Positions 37,805 through 46,958 of a DNA stretch of 64,000 nucleotides are shown one piece after another. The position numbers and the translations under genes are program-made. How positions within the stretch are numbered: the first letter of the stretch is position 1; the number at the start of each line of letters is the position of its first letter. Source of the DNA: Planctomycetota bacterium (GTDB lineage Bacteria; Planctomycetota; UBA1135; UBA2386); the NCBI GenBank assembly GCA_947444055.1, contig CANEYR010000008.1, positions 39,372 to 103,371 on the forward strand, read 5' to 3'. The notes below the pieces were generated by a model, which was not told the origin of the DNA, ran no database searches, and saw nothing but the letters and a program-made list of their open reading frames with translations.

Positions 37805-39412
37805 ATGGCGTCCATGTCGCGCGCTTGTGCTTTGTCGATCGCGATCGCCGCCGCCGCCACCGTGGTTGCGGCGCAGGGCCCCGACACCACCATCGTGCTG
37901 TTGCGCGATCCTTCGGGTGCCAAGGTCGAAGGCGCCACCGGCACCCACCTGGGCGAGAGCCAGTCGAACCTCGTGGCCCTGCGCGGTAGCGGGTGCGCCG
38001 AACGGCTTGGCCCCGCGCCGACCTTCCTCACCGCGCGCAGCGATGCGAAGGGGCAATTGCGACTCACGGCTCCTGCCGATCGTGGCCCGCTGGCCGCGGG
38101 TGCGGTGCTGGTGCGCAGCGATGCAGGCCTGGGGGCGTTGTTGCCGCGCGCCCGCCCTGGGCAAGCGCAGGTCGTGCAGTTGCAGCCGATGGGCGAAGTG
38201 ACGACGCCGGGCGGCAGCGAGACGTTCACGCTGTGGGCCCGCGCGATCCTGCCGAACGGTGACGGCGCGCCGCTGCCGCCGGAGACGAGCGACCGGATCC
38301 GCTTGCCGGTCGGCAGCTATGACGTGTGGGCGCAGAGCACGGACGGTTGGACTTGGCAACGACTGACCGTTCGCAGCAAGCAACGCTCGCTGTTGTCGTT
38401 CGCGGGCCCAGCCCGCCGACTGCACGTGCGACCCGAGGCGCGTGTGCACCCGGCCGGCCGACCCGAGATCCAGCTGCTGCCCGTGGGGCGCGAGCTGTCG
38501 CTGCTCGGCAGCGCGCTGGCGGCACCGCTAGTGACGTGGGTCGGCGAACGTTGCCTTGGCGAACTCGTGGTCCCGAGCCTCGCCACCAACGATGGGCTCG
38601 TGTGGCCACCGCCGCCGATCGGCGAACAACCCACCGTGCAACTGATTGCCCCCGGCGCGCCACGCGATGCCGTGCTCTTCAGCCTTTCGCGTACGGCCGC
38701 GGGTAGTTGGCAGGTGCTGGCGGCAGCCACGGCGTCGTCCGGCACGTTCCAGCTACCGCCGCCGACCACGGGCGACGCCTGGCTGTTGCTGGTTGGCAGC
38801 GAGCACGCGCCAACCGCCACACCGTGGGCCGTCGGCGTCGTGCCCAAGGCACTGGCGATGCAGAAGGGGCTGCCGTTGCAGGTCAGCGCCCGCGACGAAC
38901 AGGGCTTGCCGATCGTCGATCTCGCCGTCGACTACACGCCAAACCAAATGGATGCGGCGAGCGTGCACGGCCACAGCGACGGCCGCGGCAACGCGCAGCT
39001 TGGCAGAGTGCTGAGCCCCGGCCTGCTGCGCGTCAGCGATGCGCGCTTTGCCAACCAAGAGCTCGAAGTCGACGCCCCGGGCGCGGGCGTTGTGGTCACC
39101 GTGCACAAAGGCAGCGAATTGCGCGGCGTCGCCAAGTGGCCGGATGGCAAGGCGGCGCGCGGCGTCGTCATCACGTTGCGCGATCCGTCCGGATCCCTGC
39201 GGCCGGCTCATCGTGCGGTCGCCAGCGGCGACGACGGCGCCTTTGCGTTCGCAGGCTTGCGTGAGAACCAGACGCTGCTGCTGTTTGCGTCGACGCAGCG
39301 CGACGGCCGCACGTGGTCGGCCAAGCTCGATCGCTTGCGTGCCGGTGGCGAGGACGTCGAACTCGTGCTGCACGACGAAGACCCACAGCTGGTGCCGCCG
39401 ACGGGTCGCTGA
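37805..39412 (+). CDS. Secreted beta-sandwich protein with carboxypeptidase-regulatory-like repeats
   Basis: A 535-residue exported protein (Sec signal SIAIAAAATVVAAQ). The C-terminal half has at least two carboxypeptidase regulatory-like (transthyretin-fold) units: VSARDEQGLPIVDLAVDYTP with HGHSDGRGNAQLGRV, and GSELRGVAKWPDGKAARGVVITLRDP with DDGAFAFAGLRENQTLLL. An N-terminal unit also starts VLLRDPSGAKVEGATGTHLG. Pairs of GxxxxPGA and DGxFxF turns are typical. No enzymatic domain is visible; a structural or carbohydrate-binding surface role is an inference. ATG 37814 is an alternative start that would still give a signal peptide. Confidence 0.72.
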   Translation: MASMSRACALSIAIAAAATVVAAQGPDTTIVLLRDPSGAKVEGATGTHLGESQSNLVALRGSGCAERLGPAPTFLTARSDAKGQLRLTAPADRGPLAAGAVLVRSDAGLGALLPRARPGQAQVVQLQPMGEVTTPGGSETFTLWARAILPNGDGAPLPPETSDRIRLPVGSYDVWAQSTDGWTWQRLTVRSKQRSLLSFAGPARRLHVRPEARVHPAGRPEIQLLPVGRELSLLGSALAAPLVTWVGERCLGELVVPSLATNDGLVWPPPPIGEQPTVQLIAPGAPRDAVLFSLSRTAAGSWQVLAAATASSGTFQLPPPTTGDAWLLLVGSEHAPTATPWAVGVVPKALAMQKGLPLQVSARDEQGLPIVDLAVDYTPNQMDAASVHGHSDGRGNAQLGRVLSPGLLRVSDARFANQELEVDAPGAGVVVTVHKGSELRGVAKWPDGKAARGVVITLRDPSGSLRPAHRAVASGDDGAFAFAGLRENQTLLLFASTQRDGRTWSAKLDRLRAGGEDVELVLHDEDPQLVPPTGR

Positions 39413-39457
39413 CGGGGCGCTGACCGACCCACCGTCAGGCGGGGGCCAGAGGCTCGC

Positions 39458-41029
39458 TCACTCCCACTCGATCGTCGCCGGTGGCTTGCTCGAGATGTCG
39501 AGGCACACGCGCGAGAAGCCCTTCACCTCGTTCAGGATGCGGTTGCTGATGCGCTTTAGCACTGCGACCGGCAGCAGTTCCCAGTCGGCGGTCATCGCGT
39601 CTTGGCTCGACACCATGCGCAGCACGCACACATCTTCGTAGACGCGGGCGTCGCCTTTCACCCCAACCGTTTTTTGTGGCACGTAGACCGCGAAGTACTG
39701 CCACAGCCCTTTGTGCAGGCCGCGGCTCTCGACCTCTTCGCGCACGATGCGGTCGGCGAGACGCAGCGGCTCGAGCTTCTCGCGAGTCACTTCGCCAAGG
39801 CACCGCACCGCCAAGCCAGGCCCTGGGAACGGTTGGCGATCGACCAACGAACTCGGCAAGCCGAGCTGGCGCCCAAGCGCACGCACTTCGTCCTTGAACA
39901 GATCGCGCAGCGGCTCGACCAACGTCATGTCGAGATCCTTCGGCAAGCCACCGACGTTGTGATGGCTCTTGATCACCGACGTCGCGCCGCCGTGCGCCGC
40001 CACCGACTCGATGACATCGGGATACAGGGTGCCCTGGCCGAGGAAGCGCGCGTTGCCAAGGCTCTTGGCTTCGCTGCGGAACACCTCGACGAAGATGCGG
40101 CCGATGATCTTGCGTTTCTGCTCCGGGTCGCTGACGCCCTTCAGTTCGCCGAGGAAGCGCTCGCTGGCATCGACGACCTTGAGGTCCATGTGGTAGTCGT
40201 CGAGAAACAACTGCTCGACGCCTTCGCGTTCGCCGGCGCGCAGCAAGCCGTTGTCGACGAAGACACAGTGCAAGCGCTTGCCGATGGCACGATGCACGAG
40301 TACCGCGGCGACCGAACTATCGACGCCGCCGGACAGGCCCATCACAACTTCGCCGTCGCTGCCGACCAGCTTCTTCACCGCCGCGATCTTGGCATCGACC
40401 AGGTTGCCTGGGTTCCAGTTGGTGTTGCACTGGCTAATGCCGAGCACGAAGTTCTTCAGCATCGCGCCGCCGTCTTCGGTGTGCGCGACCTCCGGGTGGA
40501 ACTGCAGCCCGAAAAACTTGCGGGCGCGATCGGCGACGACCGCGAAGGGGCACGGCTCACTCTTCGCCAGCACGGCGAAGCCAGGGCCGAGCTTCGCCAC
40601 CTTGTCCCCGTGCGACATCCAAACGGTGCCGTTCTTGCGCACGCCAACCAGCAAGTCCTTGGCGTCGAGCACATCGAGCTCGGTGCGCCCGTACTCAGCA
40701 CCCGACTGCGCGGGCGTCACCTGACCGCCGGTGTGCTGCGCCATCCATTGCAGGCCGTAGCAGATGCCCAACACGGGCACGCCTTGCTGCAGGATTAGCG
40801 GGTCGAGGGTCGGCGCGTCGTGTTCGTAGACCGAGCGCGGCCCTCCACTGAGGATCACCGCCTGCGGCCGCATGTGCTGGAACGTGAACATCGCTCGTTC
40901 CGGCACCGTGATGCGCGAGTAGACGCCGAGTTCGCGCACGCGACGAGCGATCAGTTGGCAGTATTGCGCCCCGAAGTCGACGATGAGGACGCCGCCGGAC
41001 GGGCCTTCTTCTGCAGGTTGCGGGCTCAT
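39458..41029 (-). CDS. guaA: GMP synthase (glutamine-hydrolysing)
   Basis: Amidates XMP to GMP. The 523-residue protein has the amidotransferase triad Cys90 (GICYGLQ), His178 and Glu180 (LQFHPE), the ATP-pyrophosphatase P-loop SGGVDSS at 233-239, and the dimerisation C-terminus ending ISSKPPATIEWE. Length and ends match the family. It overlaps guaB by 4 bases (ATGA), forming a guaB-guaA operon, the common arrangement. Confidence 0.97.
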   Translation of the reverse strand: MSPQPAEEGPSGGVLIVDFGAQYCQLIARRVRELGVYSRITVPERAMFTFQHMRPQAVILSGGPRSVYEHDAPTLDPLILQQGVPVLGICYGLQWMAQHTGGQVTPAQSGAEYGRTELDVLDAKDLLVGVRKNGTVWMSHGDKVAKLGPGFAVLAKSEPCPFAVVADRARKFFGLQFHPEVAHTEDGGAMLKNFVLGISQCNTNWNPGNLVDAKIAAVKKLVGSDGEVVMGLSGGVDSSVAAVLVHRAIGKRLHCVFVDNGLLRAGEREGVEQLFLDDYHMDLKVVDASERFLGELKGVSDPEQKRKIIGRIFVEVFRSEAKSLGNARFLGQGTLYPDVIESVAAHGGATSVIKSHHNVGGLPKDLDMTLVEPLRDLFKDEVRALGRQLGLPSSLVDRQPFPGPGLAVRCLGEVTREKLEPLRLADRIVREEVESRGLHKGLWQYFAVYVPQKTVGVKGDARVYEDVCVLRMVSSQDAMTADWELLPVAVLKRISNRILNEVKGFSRVCLDISSKPPATIEWE

Positions 41030-42483
41030 GCTTCGCCGCTGTAGTTCGGCGCTTCCTTGGTGATCTGGATGTCGTGCGGATGGGACTCGCGCAACCCAGC
41101 CGCGGTGACGCGCAGGAACTTCGACTTGTCGGCGAGCTCTTGCAGCGTGCGCGCGCCGTTGTAGCCCATGCCCGAACGCAGGCCGCCGACGAGCTGGTAG
41201 ACGAAGTCAGCGACCGAGCCCTTGAACGGCACCATGCCTTCCACACCCTCGGGCACGAACTTCTGCTTCTCCTTCACTTCACCCTGCGCGTAGCGATCGG
41301 CGGAGCCTTGCTCCATGGCGCCGAGCGAACCCATGCCGCGCACGGTCTTGAACTGGCGGCCGCGGAAGAGAATGGTCTCGCCTGGCGATTCTTCGACACC
41401 CGCGAGCATCGAGCCGAGCATCACCGTCGAGGCCCCGGCCGCGAGCGCTTTCACGATGTCCCCACTCTGCCGAATGCCGCCGTCGGCGATCACCGGCACC
41501 CCGGCGGGACCACAGGCCTTCATCGCCTCGAGCACGGCGGTCAACTGCGGCACCCCACAACCGGTGACGATGCGCGTCGTGCAAATCGAGCCCGGACCGA
41601 TGCCAACCTTGACGCCGTCGGCGCCGGCGTCGACCAGGGCTTTGGCGCCGTCGTAGGTCGCGACGTTGCCGGCGACAACCGGGATCGCGCAAGCCTTCTT
41701 GATCGCCCGCACGGTGTCGATCACGTTCTTGCTGTGGCCGTGCGCCGTGTCGACCACGACGACATCGCAACCAGCCTCCAGCAAACGCGCCACGCGGTTG
41801 AGGTCGTGCACACCCACCGCTGCGCCAACGAGCAGGCGACCGCGCGCATCCCGCGCCGCCGCCGGAAATTCCTCGGTGCCGCGGATGTCCTTCATCGTGA
41901 TCAAGCCCGCCAGTCGCCCGTCGGGTTGCACGAGGATCAGCTTCTCAACTTTGTTGCGACGCAGGATCTGACGCGCTTGGTCGAGCGTGGTGCCCGGCAC
42001 CGCGGTGACCAGGTTCTGCTTCGTCATCACCGCACCGACTTTGGTGTCGCGGTCGTCGACGAAGCGCAGGTCGCGCTGCGTGAGAATGCCGACCACGACG
42101 CGGTTGCCGTCGATGACGGGCAGGCCGCTGATCTTGTGCGTCGTCATCAAGTCCTTGGCGCGGCCGACGCTGTCGTCGACCACGAGCGCCACCGGATCGA
42201 GAATGACGCCGTTCGCCGAGCGCTTCACCTTGTCGACTTCGCCGCACTGCTTCTCGATGGAGAGATTCTTGTGCACGATGCCGATGCCGCCCTGCTGGGC
42301 GAGGGCCACCGCCATGCGCGATTCGGTGACCGTGTCCATGGCGGCGCCGACAATTGGCACCTGCACATTCACGCCACGGCAGAAGCGCGAGCGGGTGTCG
42401 ACGTCGCGGGGCAGCGCCGAGGCCATTTGCGGCACCAGCAGGACGTCGTCGTAGGTGAGGCCTTCACCGAGGAATTCAGGCAA
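41026..42483 (-). CDS. guaB: IMP dehydrogenase
   Basis: Oxidises IMP to XMP, the committed step to GMP. The 485-residue protein has the catalytic Cys301 in [18 protein letters not shown], a CBS pair (residues ~90-205) inserted in the TIM barrel, and the mobile flap [16 protein letters not shown]. The start codon is TTG 42483 (family N-terminus [12 protein letters not shown]), with GGAGAAAG just before it. A GCTAGGCT box on the minus strand ~34 bases upstream is a plausible -10. Confidence 0.97.
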   Translation of the reverse strand: MPEFLGEGLTYDDVLLVPQMASALPRDVDTRSRFCRGVNVQVPIVGAAMDTVTESRMAVALAQQGGIGIVHKNLSIEKQCGEVDKVKRSANGVILDPVALVVDDSVGRAKDLMTTHKISGLPVIDGNRVVVGILTQRDLRFVDDRDTKVGAVMTKQNLVTAVPGTTLDQARQILRRNKVEKLILVQPDGRLAGLITMKDIRGTEEFPAAARDARGRLLVGAAVGVHDLNRVARLLEAGCDVVVVDTAHGHSKNVIDTVRAIKKACAIPVVAGNVATYDGAKALVDAGADGVKVGIGPGSICTTRIVTGCGVPQLTAVLEAMKACGPAGVPVIADGGIRQSGDIVKALAAGASTVMLGSMLAGVEESPGETILFRGRQFKTVRGMGSLGAMEQGSADRYAQGEVKEKQKFVPEGVEGMVPFKGSVADFVYQLVGGLRSGMGYNGARTLQELADKSKFLRVTAAGLRESHPHDIQITKEAPNYSGEA

Positions 42484-42579
42484 TTGCTTTCTCCGGAAGG
42501 GTCGGGAAAGCGTGACGAGCCTAGCGATTGCCGAGGGCTCCTACCATCGAGCACTCGCGGATTCTGTGGGCCCCGGCGA

Positions 42580-43401
42580 CTAACGCGCGGCCAACCGTCG
42601 TCGCGCTTGTTCGCGCAGCAGGTCCGCCGACCAGCGCGTCGATTCGTCCGCCGCCGCGGTGCCGACCAAGCGCCATTGCACCTCGGCGCCACGGGGGTCG
42701 CCAGCCGCCGCCAACACGTCCCCGTAGAACAGGTGGTTGACCGGCAAAGACGCCCGTTCGACCGCGCGCGCGAGGGCGGCCTTTGCCACCGCCAGATCGC
42801 CGTACGGCCATGGCGCCTTGCCGCGAAAGCGGCCCTGCAACCGCAGCGGCGCCCCATGGTCGAAGTCGCGGTCGATCGCCAGCGCCGCGTCGATCGCTAC
42901 CACCAGCCGCGGTCCGTGACCAGCCATCAGAGCCCGCATCGGTCCGTTCGCCCAGGCGATCAGGGACAGGTGCAGTCCCTGGTGCAAGCGCGCGGCGATC
43001 TGGTCGGGAGCACTGGCCGCCGCGCGGTCCGCGAACTCCAGACCCGCCGTACACAGCGACAGGATTTCGGCGCGCACCGGTGCGGCGACCTGGTCTTCGG
43101 CCGTCAGCACTTCCGGCCGCGTCGCCTCTGCGTGCGCGACCAGCCACGCGACGGTGGCGCGCTGCAGGCGCAGATCCGCCGCTTGGAACAGGCACCTGGA
43201 GGCCGCGACCTGCAGCGCCACATCGGGCTCGGCAGCCCGCGCGGCAGCGACCGCATGCTCAGTCAGAGCATCGAGCTCGGCGGTTGGCTCGGCGCGAGCG
43301 TTCGCGGTTGCTCGCAAGGTGTCGTCGACGGGTGCGGCCACCAGCGCACAGGCGGCGTGCAACCAGCACAGCATCACCAAGGTCCATGAACGGCGTCGCA
43401 T
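42580..43401 (-). CDS. Secreted TatT-like helical repeat protein
   Basis: A 273-residue exported protein (signal RRRSWTLVMLCWLHAACALVAAP). The end half contains DHGAPLRLQGRFRGKAPWPYGDLAVAKAALARAVERASLPVNHLFYGDVLAAAGD, which has the pattern of the TRAP-transporter TatT helical-repeat family (gene neighbours with GPxRxLGxxxxKAP). No TRAP transporter genes are visible here, so the role is open. I prefer ATG 43401 over the GTG 43422 because TACCGT lies 7 bases before it and the signal peptide is clean. Confidence 0.65.
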   Translation of the reverse strand: MRRRSWTLVMLCWLHAACALVAAPVDDTLRATANARAEPTAELDALTEHAVAAARAAEPDVALQVAASRCLFQAADLRLQRATVAWLVAHAEATRPEVLTAEDQVAAPVRAEILSLCTAGLEFADRAAASAPDQIAARLHQGLHLSLIAWANGPMRALMAGHGPRLVVAIDAALAIDRDFDHGAPLRLQGRFRGKAPWPYGDLAVAKAALARAVERASLPVNHLFYGDVLAAAGDPRGAEVQWRLVGTAAADESTRWSADLLREQARRRLAAR

Positions 43402-43408
43402 CGGTGGC

Positions 43409-43414
43409 ACGGTA
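43409..43414 (-). promoter_or_regulatory. Candidate -10 box (TACCGT on minus strand), 7 bases before the TatT-like start
   Basis: Plus bases ACGGTA at 43409-43414 read TACCGT on the minus strand, ending 7 bases before ATG 43401. It supports the downstream start codon and a leaderless transcript. Confidence 0.4.
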
Positions 43415-43521
43415 GGCATCACGGCACGTAGTTCGCCGGTGTTTCAGCAAACGGCAACGGCTAGGTCGCGGCCGGTCAGAACCCGAACTGGGCGCGGCGG
43501 CGCGAAGCCATCGCGTGGCGT

Positions 43522-43529
43522 GCTACCAT
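43522..43529 (+). promoter_or_regulatory. Candidate -10 box (GCTACCAT), 6 bases before GTG 43536
   Basis: GCTACCAT ends 6 bases before the GTG at 43536. Choosing the GTG at 43515 instead would put this box inside the coding sequence, so the box also argues for the later start. Confidence 0.4.
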
Positions 43530-43535
43530 CGCATC

Positions 43536-43838
43536 GTGGCCAAGACCCCAGAACAGCGACTACAGCGGCTGCGTCGTCACGCGCTGTCGGGCTGGCACCG
43601 TGCCCGCAACGATGTCGCCATCGCCGAACGGGCACAAAACTGGCTGGCGCTGCATCCGACGGCGATGCCGACCGTGGACCAACTGTGGTTCGATGCACTT
43701 CAAGGCCGCGGCTCCTTGGCGCAATGGCTGTTGGCCGACGCACCCATCGCGCAGTGGAGTGAATCAGTGCCACTGCACTCGGTGCTCGCCTGCCACCCCT
43801 TCCCAGACCTACCGCAATGGATGGAAGTGCCGAAGTAA
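43536..43838 (+). CDS. Small hypothetical protein paired with a nucleotidyltransferase
   Basis: A 100-residue soluble protein with basic N-terminus (TPEQRLQRLRRHALSGWHRARND). The rest is tryptophan-rich (NWLALHPTAMPTVDQLWFDALQG, WLLADAPIAQWSE, LPQWMEVPK). No family recognised. Its last 22 bases overlap the start of the nucleotidyltransferase gene in another frame, so the two are cotranscribed. The pairing of a small gene upstream of a nucleotidyltransferase-fold protein resembles toxin-antitoxin organisation, but this is only positional. GTG 43536 is the likely start; GTG 43515 would add seven residues. Confidence 0.62.
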   Translation: MAKTPEQRLQRLRRHALSGWHRARNDVAIAERAQNWLALHPTAMPTVDQLWFDALQGRGSLAQWLLADAPIAQWSESVPLHSVLACHPFPDLPQWMEVPK

Positions 43839-44359
43839 GCAAGGTCGTCGCCGATGCGGCGCGACTCATGGGTTCTGGCGAACTGATCGTGTTCGGCAGC
43901 TCGGCACTTTCCTTCTGGATGCAGGCTCCTCCACGCAGCAAGGACGTCGACGTGTGGTGCGCCCCGCGACGAAAGGGACACGCCATCGAGGCGCTGATGG
44001 GCGAACTGTCTTGGTACCACGACAAGCATGGCATGTTCGTGGAGGTTTGGGGACCGGAGACATTCGCCGCACCAACCGATTGGAGAACTCGCAGCAAACG
44101 ACTCGTGTTCAACGAGAACACGCGCGTCAACATCATCCTGCCGCACCCGCATGACGTCGCCATGGCAAAGCTGGAACGGATGGAGTCCAAAGACCGGGAT
44201 CACATTCGTGCCGTGCTGGCCGAGTTCCCGATGGACGAGTCGACGTTGGATCACTTGATCAGCCAGATGCCTCACCGCCGCAGCATCGTCGCGGCGGATC
44301 GCACGGCCCGGTTTGAAGCAGGGCTGGCAGAACTGCGAGCAATGAGAGCGACGGGCTAG
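43817..44359 (+). CDS. Nucleotidyltransferase-fold protein (DUF6036-like)
   Basis: A 180-residue protein with the nucleotidyltransferase GSS...DxD core: VFGSSALSFWMQAPPRSKDVDVW. A later helix carries DVAMAKLERMESKDRDHIRAVL, as in DUF6036 and AbiEii-type proteins. The two Asp of DVDV would be metal ligands, so activity is possible. Members of this superfamily occur as toxins or antitoxins with a small partner. It overlaps the preceding small gene by 22 bases and is convergent with a lipoprotein gene. Confidence 0.75.
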   Translation: MDGSAEVSKVVADAARLMGSGELIVFGSSALSFWMQAPPRSKDVDVWCAPRRKGHAIEALMGELSWYHDKHGMFVEVWGPETFAAPTDWRTRSKRLVFNENTRVNIILPHPHDVAMAKLERMESKDRDHIRAVLAEFPMDESTLDHLISQMPHRRSIVAADRTARFEAGLAELRAMRATG

Positions 44360-44389
44360 CCGAATCCGCCGCCGCGGTCGGTGAGCCGA

Positions 44390-44719
44390 TCAGTGGTCGA
44401 GTGACCAGACCACCGGCTCCATCGTTGCCGCCACCCGCAGCGCCAGTTCGTAGCGACGCCCATTGGCCAGCAAGACCAAGGCGACCGGCCCCTCGGGCAA
44501 CATCAACGCCACCGACGTGCAGCCCGTGCGCACGAGGCGCCGTTCCCCACACTCGTGAGCGCAGCGCAGCTCGCCGGGCACCAACAGGGGCGGCTCGAAC
44601 TCGAGGCGAAGGGCAACACGCGGCACCTCGCATTGCTCGGGGCTGACGATAAAGGGCTCGGCGACGCCCGCCGCCGCGCAACCGACGAGCAGCAACGAGA
44701 GCCACGCGCCCCCGCGCAT
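44390..44719 (-). CDS. Small hypothetical lipoprotein
   Basis: A 109-residue protein with lipobox LLLVGC (Cys14) after a short signal. The mature part is beta-rich with four further cysteines (EQCEVP, LRCAHECGERR, TGCTSV), which could form two disulfides outside the cytoplasm. No family recognised. Its ATG lies one base after the VOC gene stop, so it probably belongs to the pgi-VOC transcript. Confidence 0.7.
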   Translation of the reverse strand: MRGGAWLSLLLVGCAAAGVAEPFIVSPEQCEVPRVALRLEFEPPLLVPGELRCAHECGERRLVRTGCTSVALMLPEGPVALVLLANGRRYELALRVAATMEPVVWSLDH

Positions 44720-44720
44720 G

Positions 44721-45200
44721 TCAGTGGTCGCCCAACCGGCGCGTCGCTCGCAAGCGCGCCGCACCGGCCCAATACAGACTGATCTCGTGCCCGTCCGGAT
44801 CCCGCAGATAAGCGTGCTTCCACCCCCAAGGCATGCTCTTTGGCAACTGCGCGAACACCACCCCGCGCGCCACCATGGCCGCGCAGAACCGCTCTAGGGC
44901 CTTCACTTCGAAGTAGAGCCGCATGCCTTCGTTCGCTGGTGCAAACGACTGCCCCGGCAGAAGCGTATGCAGCGCAATCGTCGTCGTGCCACTGGGCGAA
45001 CACAGCCGCGCGTAGCCGCCAGGGAACTCCTCGACGACGCGGAAGCCCAGAGCGTCGCGATAGAAGGCCAGCGAACGCCCGACGTCGCGCACGTAGATCA
45101 TCGCGTGATGGAACGCGAGCCCCGCCGCCGCGGCTTTGCTGGCGCGAGCCCGCGGCTTGGCGACCGGTCGCTTGCTCTTGCTCTGCTTCTGGGTCGCCAT
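44721..45200 (-). CDS. VOC (glyoxalase/dioxygenase superfamily) protein
   Basis: A 159-residue single-domain vicinal-oxygen-chelate protein after a ~25-residue Lys/Arg/Ala-rich N-terminus. Motifs are FHHAMIYVRDVGRSLAFYRDALGF and YLRDPDGHEISLYW, which supply typical metal-ligand positions (His31-type and Glu). Substrate unknown. It lies 7 bases after pgi and 1 before the lipoprotein. A second VOC protein with a similar basic N-terminus is at 54603-55097. Confidence 0.85.
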   Translation of the reverse strand: MATQKQSKSKRPVAKPRARASKAAAAGLAFHHAMIYVRDVGRSLAFYRDALGFRVVEEFPGGYARLCSPSGTTTIALHTLLPGQSFAPANEGMRLYFEVKALERFCAAMVARGVVFAQLPKSMPWGWKHAYLRDPDGHEISLYWAGAARLRATRRLGDH

Positions 45201-45207
45201 CGTGGCC

Positions 45208-46785
45208 TCACTTCTTGGTGAACATCGCCTGAGCTGGATCGTGCGCGCGCACGCCATGCACTTCCGGCCGATTCGCCGCCAAGTGCTGCAGAATGGGCCA
45301 GCAATCGGCCGCGTCGGCACCGGCCTTCGCCGCCAACGCACGCACGTCCTGCGGTGTCGAGCCCAGCGCCGTCACCAACTTGTGCTGCAACTCAAGCACC
45401 TGCGCCGCCGCCTTCTTGCCCGCTTCGACGCCAGGTTGATGGAAGGCATTGACGTCGATCAATTCGGCGTAGATCGCGACCGCGCGCTCGAACAAGGCCA
45501 CGATGGCGCCAAGCGTGCGTTCGTCGAGCCGATCGATGCCGATCGTCGCCGACGCGCGCCCCTTGTCATGCAACGCGGCGCGGGTGCCTTGCCACAGCCC
45601 GTCGAGGAAGTCGCCCGAGGTAACCCCCGGCTCGACTTCAAAATGGCCGACGGCCCGATCCTGCAACACCCGCACGAACACCGCGAAGAAGTCGTGTCGA
45701 CCATCGCGCAGTTGTTGCACATACGCGTGCTGGTCGGTCGAACCCTTGTTGCCGTAGACGGCGATGCCCTGGTTGACGACCTTGCCCTTGCGATTGTGCT
45801 CCTTGCCGAGCGATTCCATCAGCAACTGCTGCAGATACCGCGACATCAACAGCAGTCGATCTTTGTAGGGCAACACCACCATCGCGCGTTCGCCCTTGCC
45901 TTTGCCCTGCTGGAACCAGAACGCCGCCATCATCGCGGCCGGGTTCTGCCAGACATCGACGCGCCGCGTCGCGTCGTCCATCGCCGCCGCACCCGCCAGA
46001 AACGCGCGTACGTCCATGCCGAGCAACGCCCCCGGCAACAGCCCGACGGCGGACGTGATCGACGTACGGCCACCGACCCAATCCCACATCGGGAACGTCG
46101 CCACCCAACCTTCCTTCGTGGCCCGTTGGTGCAGCACCGAACCTGGCATCGTCACCGCGACCGCGCGCTTACCGAACTGGATGCCTTGCTGCTTGCACGC
46201 GCGCTCGACCTCGAGCATGCCGTTGCGCGTCTCCGGCGTGCCGCCGGACTTGCTGATGACGATCACCAACGCGTCTTGCAGCGAACCGAGCTGCTCGATT
46301 GCCAGGTCGATGCCTTCCGGATCGGTGTTGTCGAGCACGCACAAACTGAGTGGTGCCTCGGGACCGCCGAACACATCGGCGAGCAACATCGGGCCCAGCG
46401 CCGAGCCGCCGATGCCGCACAGCACCACCTTGGTGAAGGTGCCGCCCTCGGGCGGCGCGATGCGCCCACTCTGCACCGCTTGCGCAAACGCGTCGAGGTT
46501 GGCGACCGTGCTGGCGATGGTGTCTTCCAGTTCTGGATTGGGCGCGAGCCCTGGCGCGCGCAACCAAAAGTGCCCGACCATGCGCTGCTCATCGGCGTTG
46601 GCGATGGCCCCATGTTCGATGGCTTGCATGGCGGCGAGGGCCGCCGTCAGCGGACCGGTCAGCGCCGCGATTTCGCGTTCTTCCAGAGTTGAGTGGCCAA
46701 GATCGAGCTCGACGAACGGGTCTTCGAGCACGCTGCGGAAACGGAGATACCGCGCAAAGCGGTCGGGACGAGTGGTCTCAGTCAT
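45208..46785 (-). CDS. pgi: Glucose-6-phosphate isomerase
   Basis: Interconverts glucose-6-phosphate and fructose-6-phosphate. The 525-residue protein shows the PGI signatures: GIGGSALGPMLL, ISKSGGTPET (phosphate-binding serines), VGGRTSITSAVGLLP, KEHNRKGKVVNQG and the catalytic Glu/His/Lys surroundings in FHQPGVEAGKKAA. Length is in the range of the long bacterial form. GGAG 7 bases before the ATG is a good ribosome site, and TACCAT lies ~23 bases before it as a possible -10. It leads a three-gene operon. Confidence 0.96.
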   Translation of the reverse strand: MTETTRPDRFARYLRFRSVLEDPFVELDLGHSTLEEREIAALTGPLTAALAAMQAIEHGAIANADEQRMVGHFWLRAPGLAPNPELEDTIASTVANLDAFAQAVQSGRIAPPEGGTFTKVVLCGIGGSALGPMLLADVFGGPEAPLSLCVLDNTDPEGIDLAIEQLGSLQDALVIVISKSGGTPETRNGMLEVERACKQQGIQFGKRAVAVTMPGSVLHQRATKEGWVATFPMWDWVGGRTSITSAVGLLPGALLGMDVRAFLAGAAAMDDATRRVDVWQNPAAMMAAFWFQQGKGKGERAMVVLPYKDRLLLMSRYLQQLLMESLGKEHNRKGKVVNQGIAVYGNKGSTDQHAYVQQLRDGRHDFFAVFVRVLQDRAVGHFEVEPGVTSGDFLDGLWQGTRAALHDKGRASATIGIDRLDERTLGAIVALFERAVAIYAELIDVNAFHQPGVEAGKKAAAQVLELQHKLVTALGSTPQDVRALAAKAGADAADCWPILQHLAANRPEVHGVRAHDPAQAMFTKK

Positions 46786-46958
46786 GATGGCTCCGGCGGT
46801 CGACGGCGATGGTAGTCCCGCACCACGCGACGCTCCACGCGTTCCTCGACGCTCTCGCCGTCTATTCGCGATGTCGCTTCGCGACGGGCCAAAGCCATCC
46901 TGCTCGTAGTCGCCGCCCCCACTCTGCCGATAGCCTGCCGACCTTCTCTGCTACCTGC

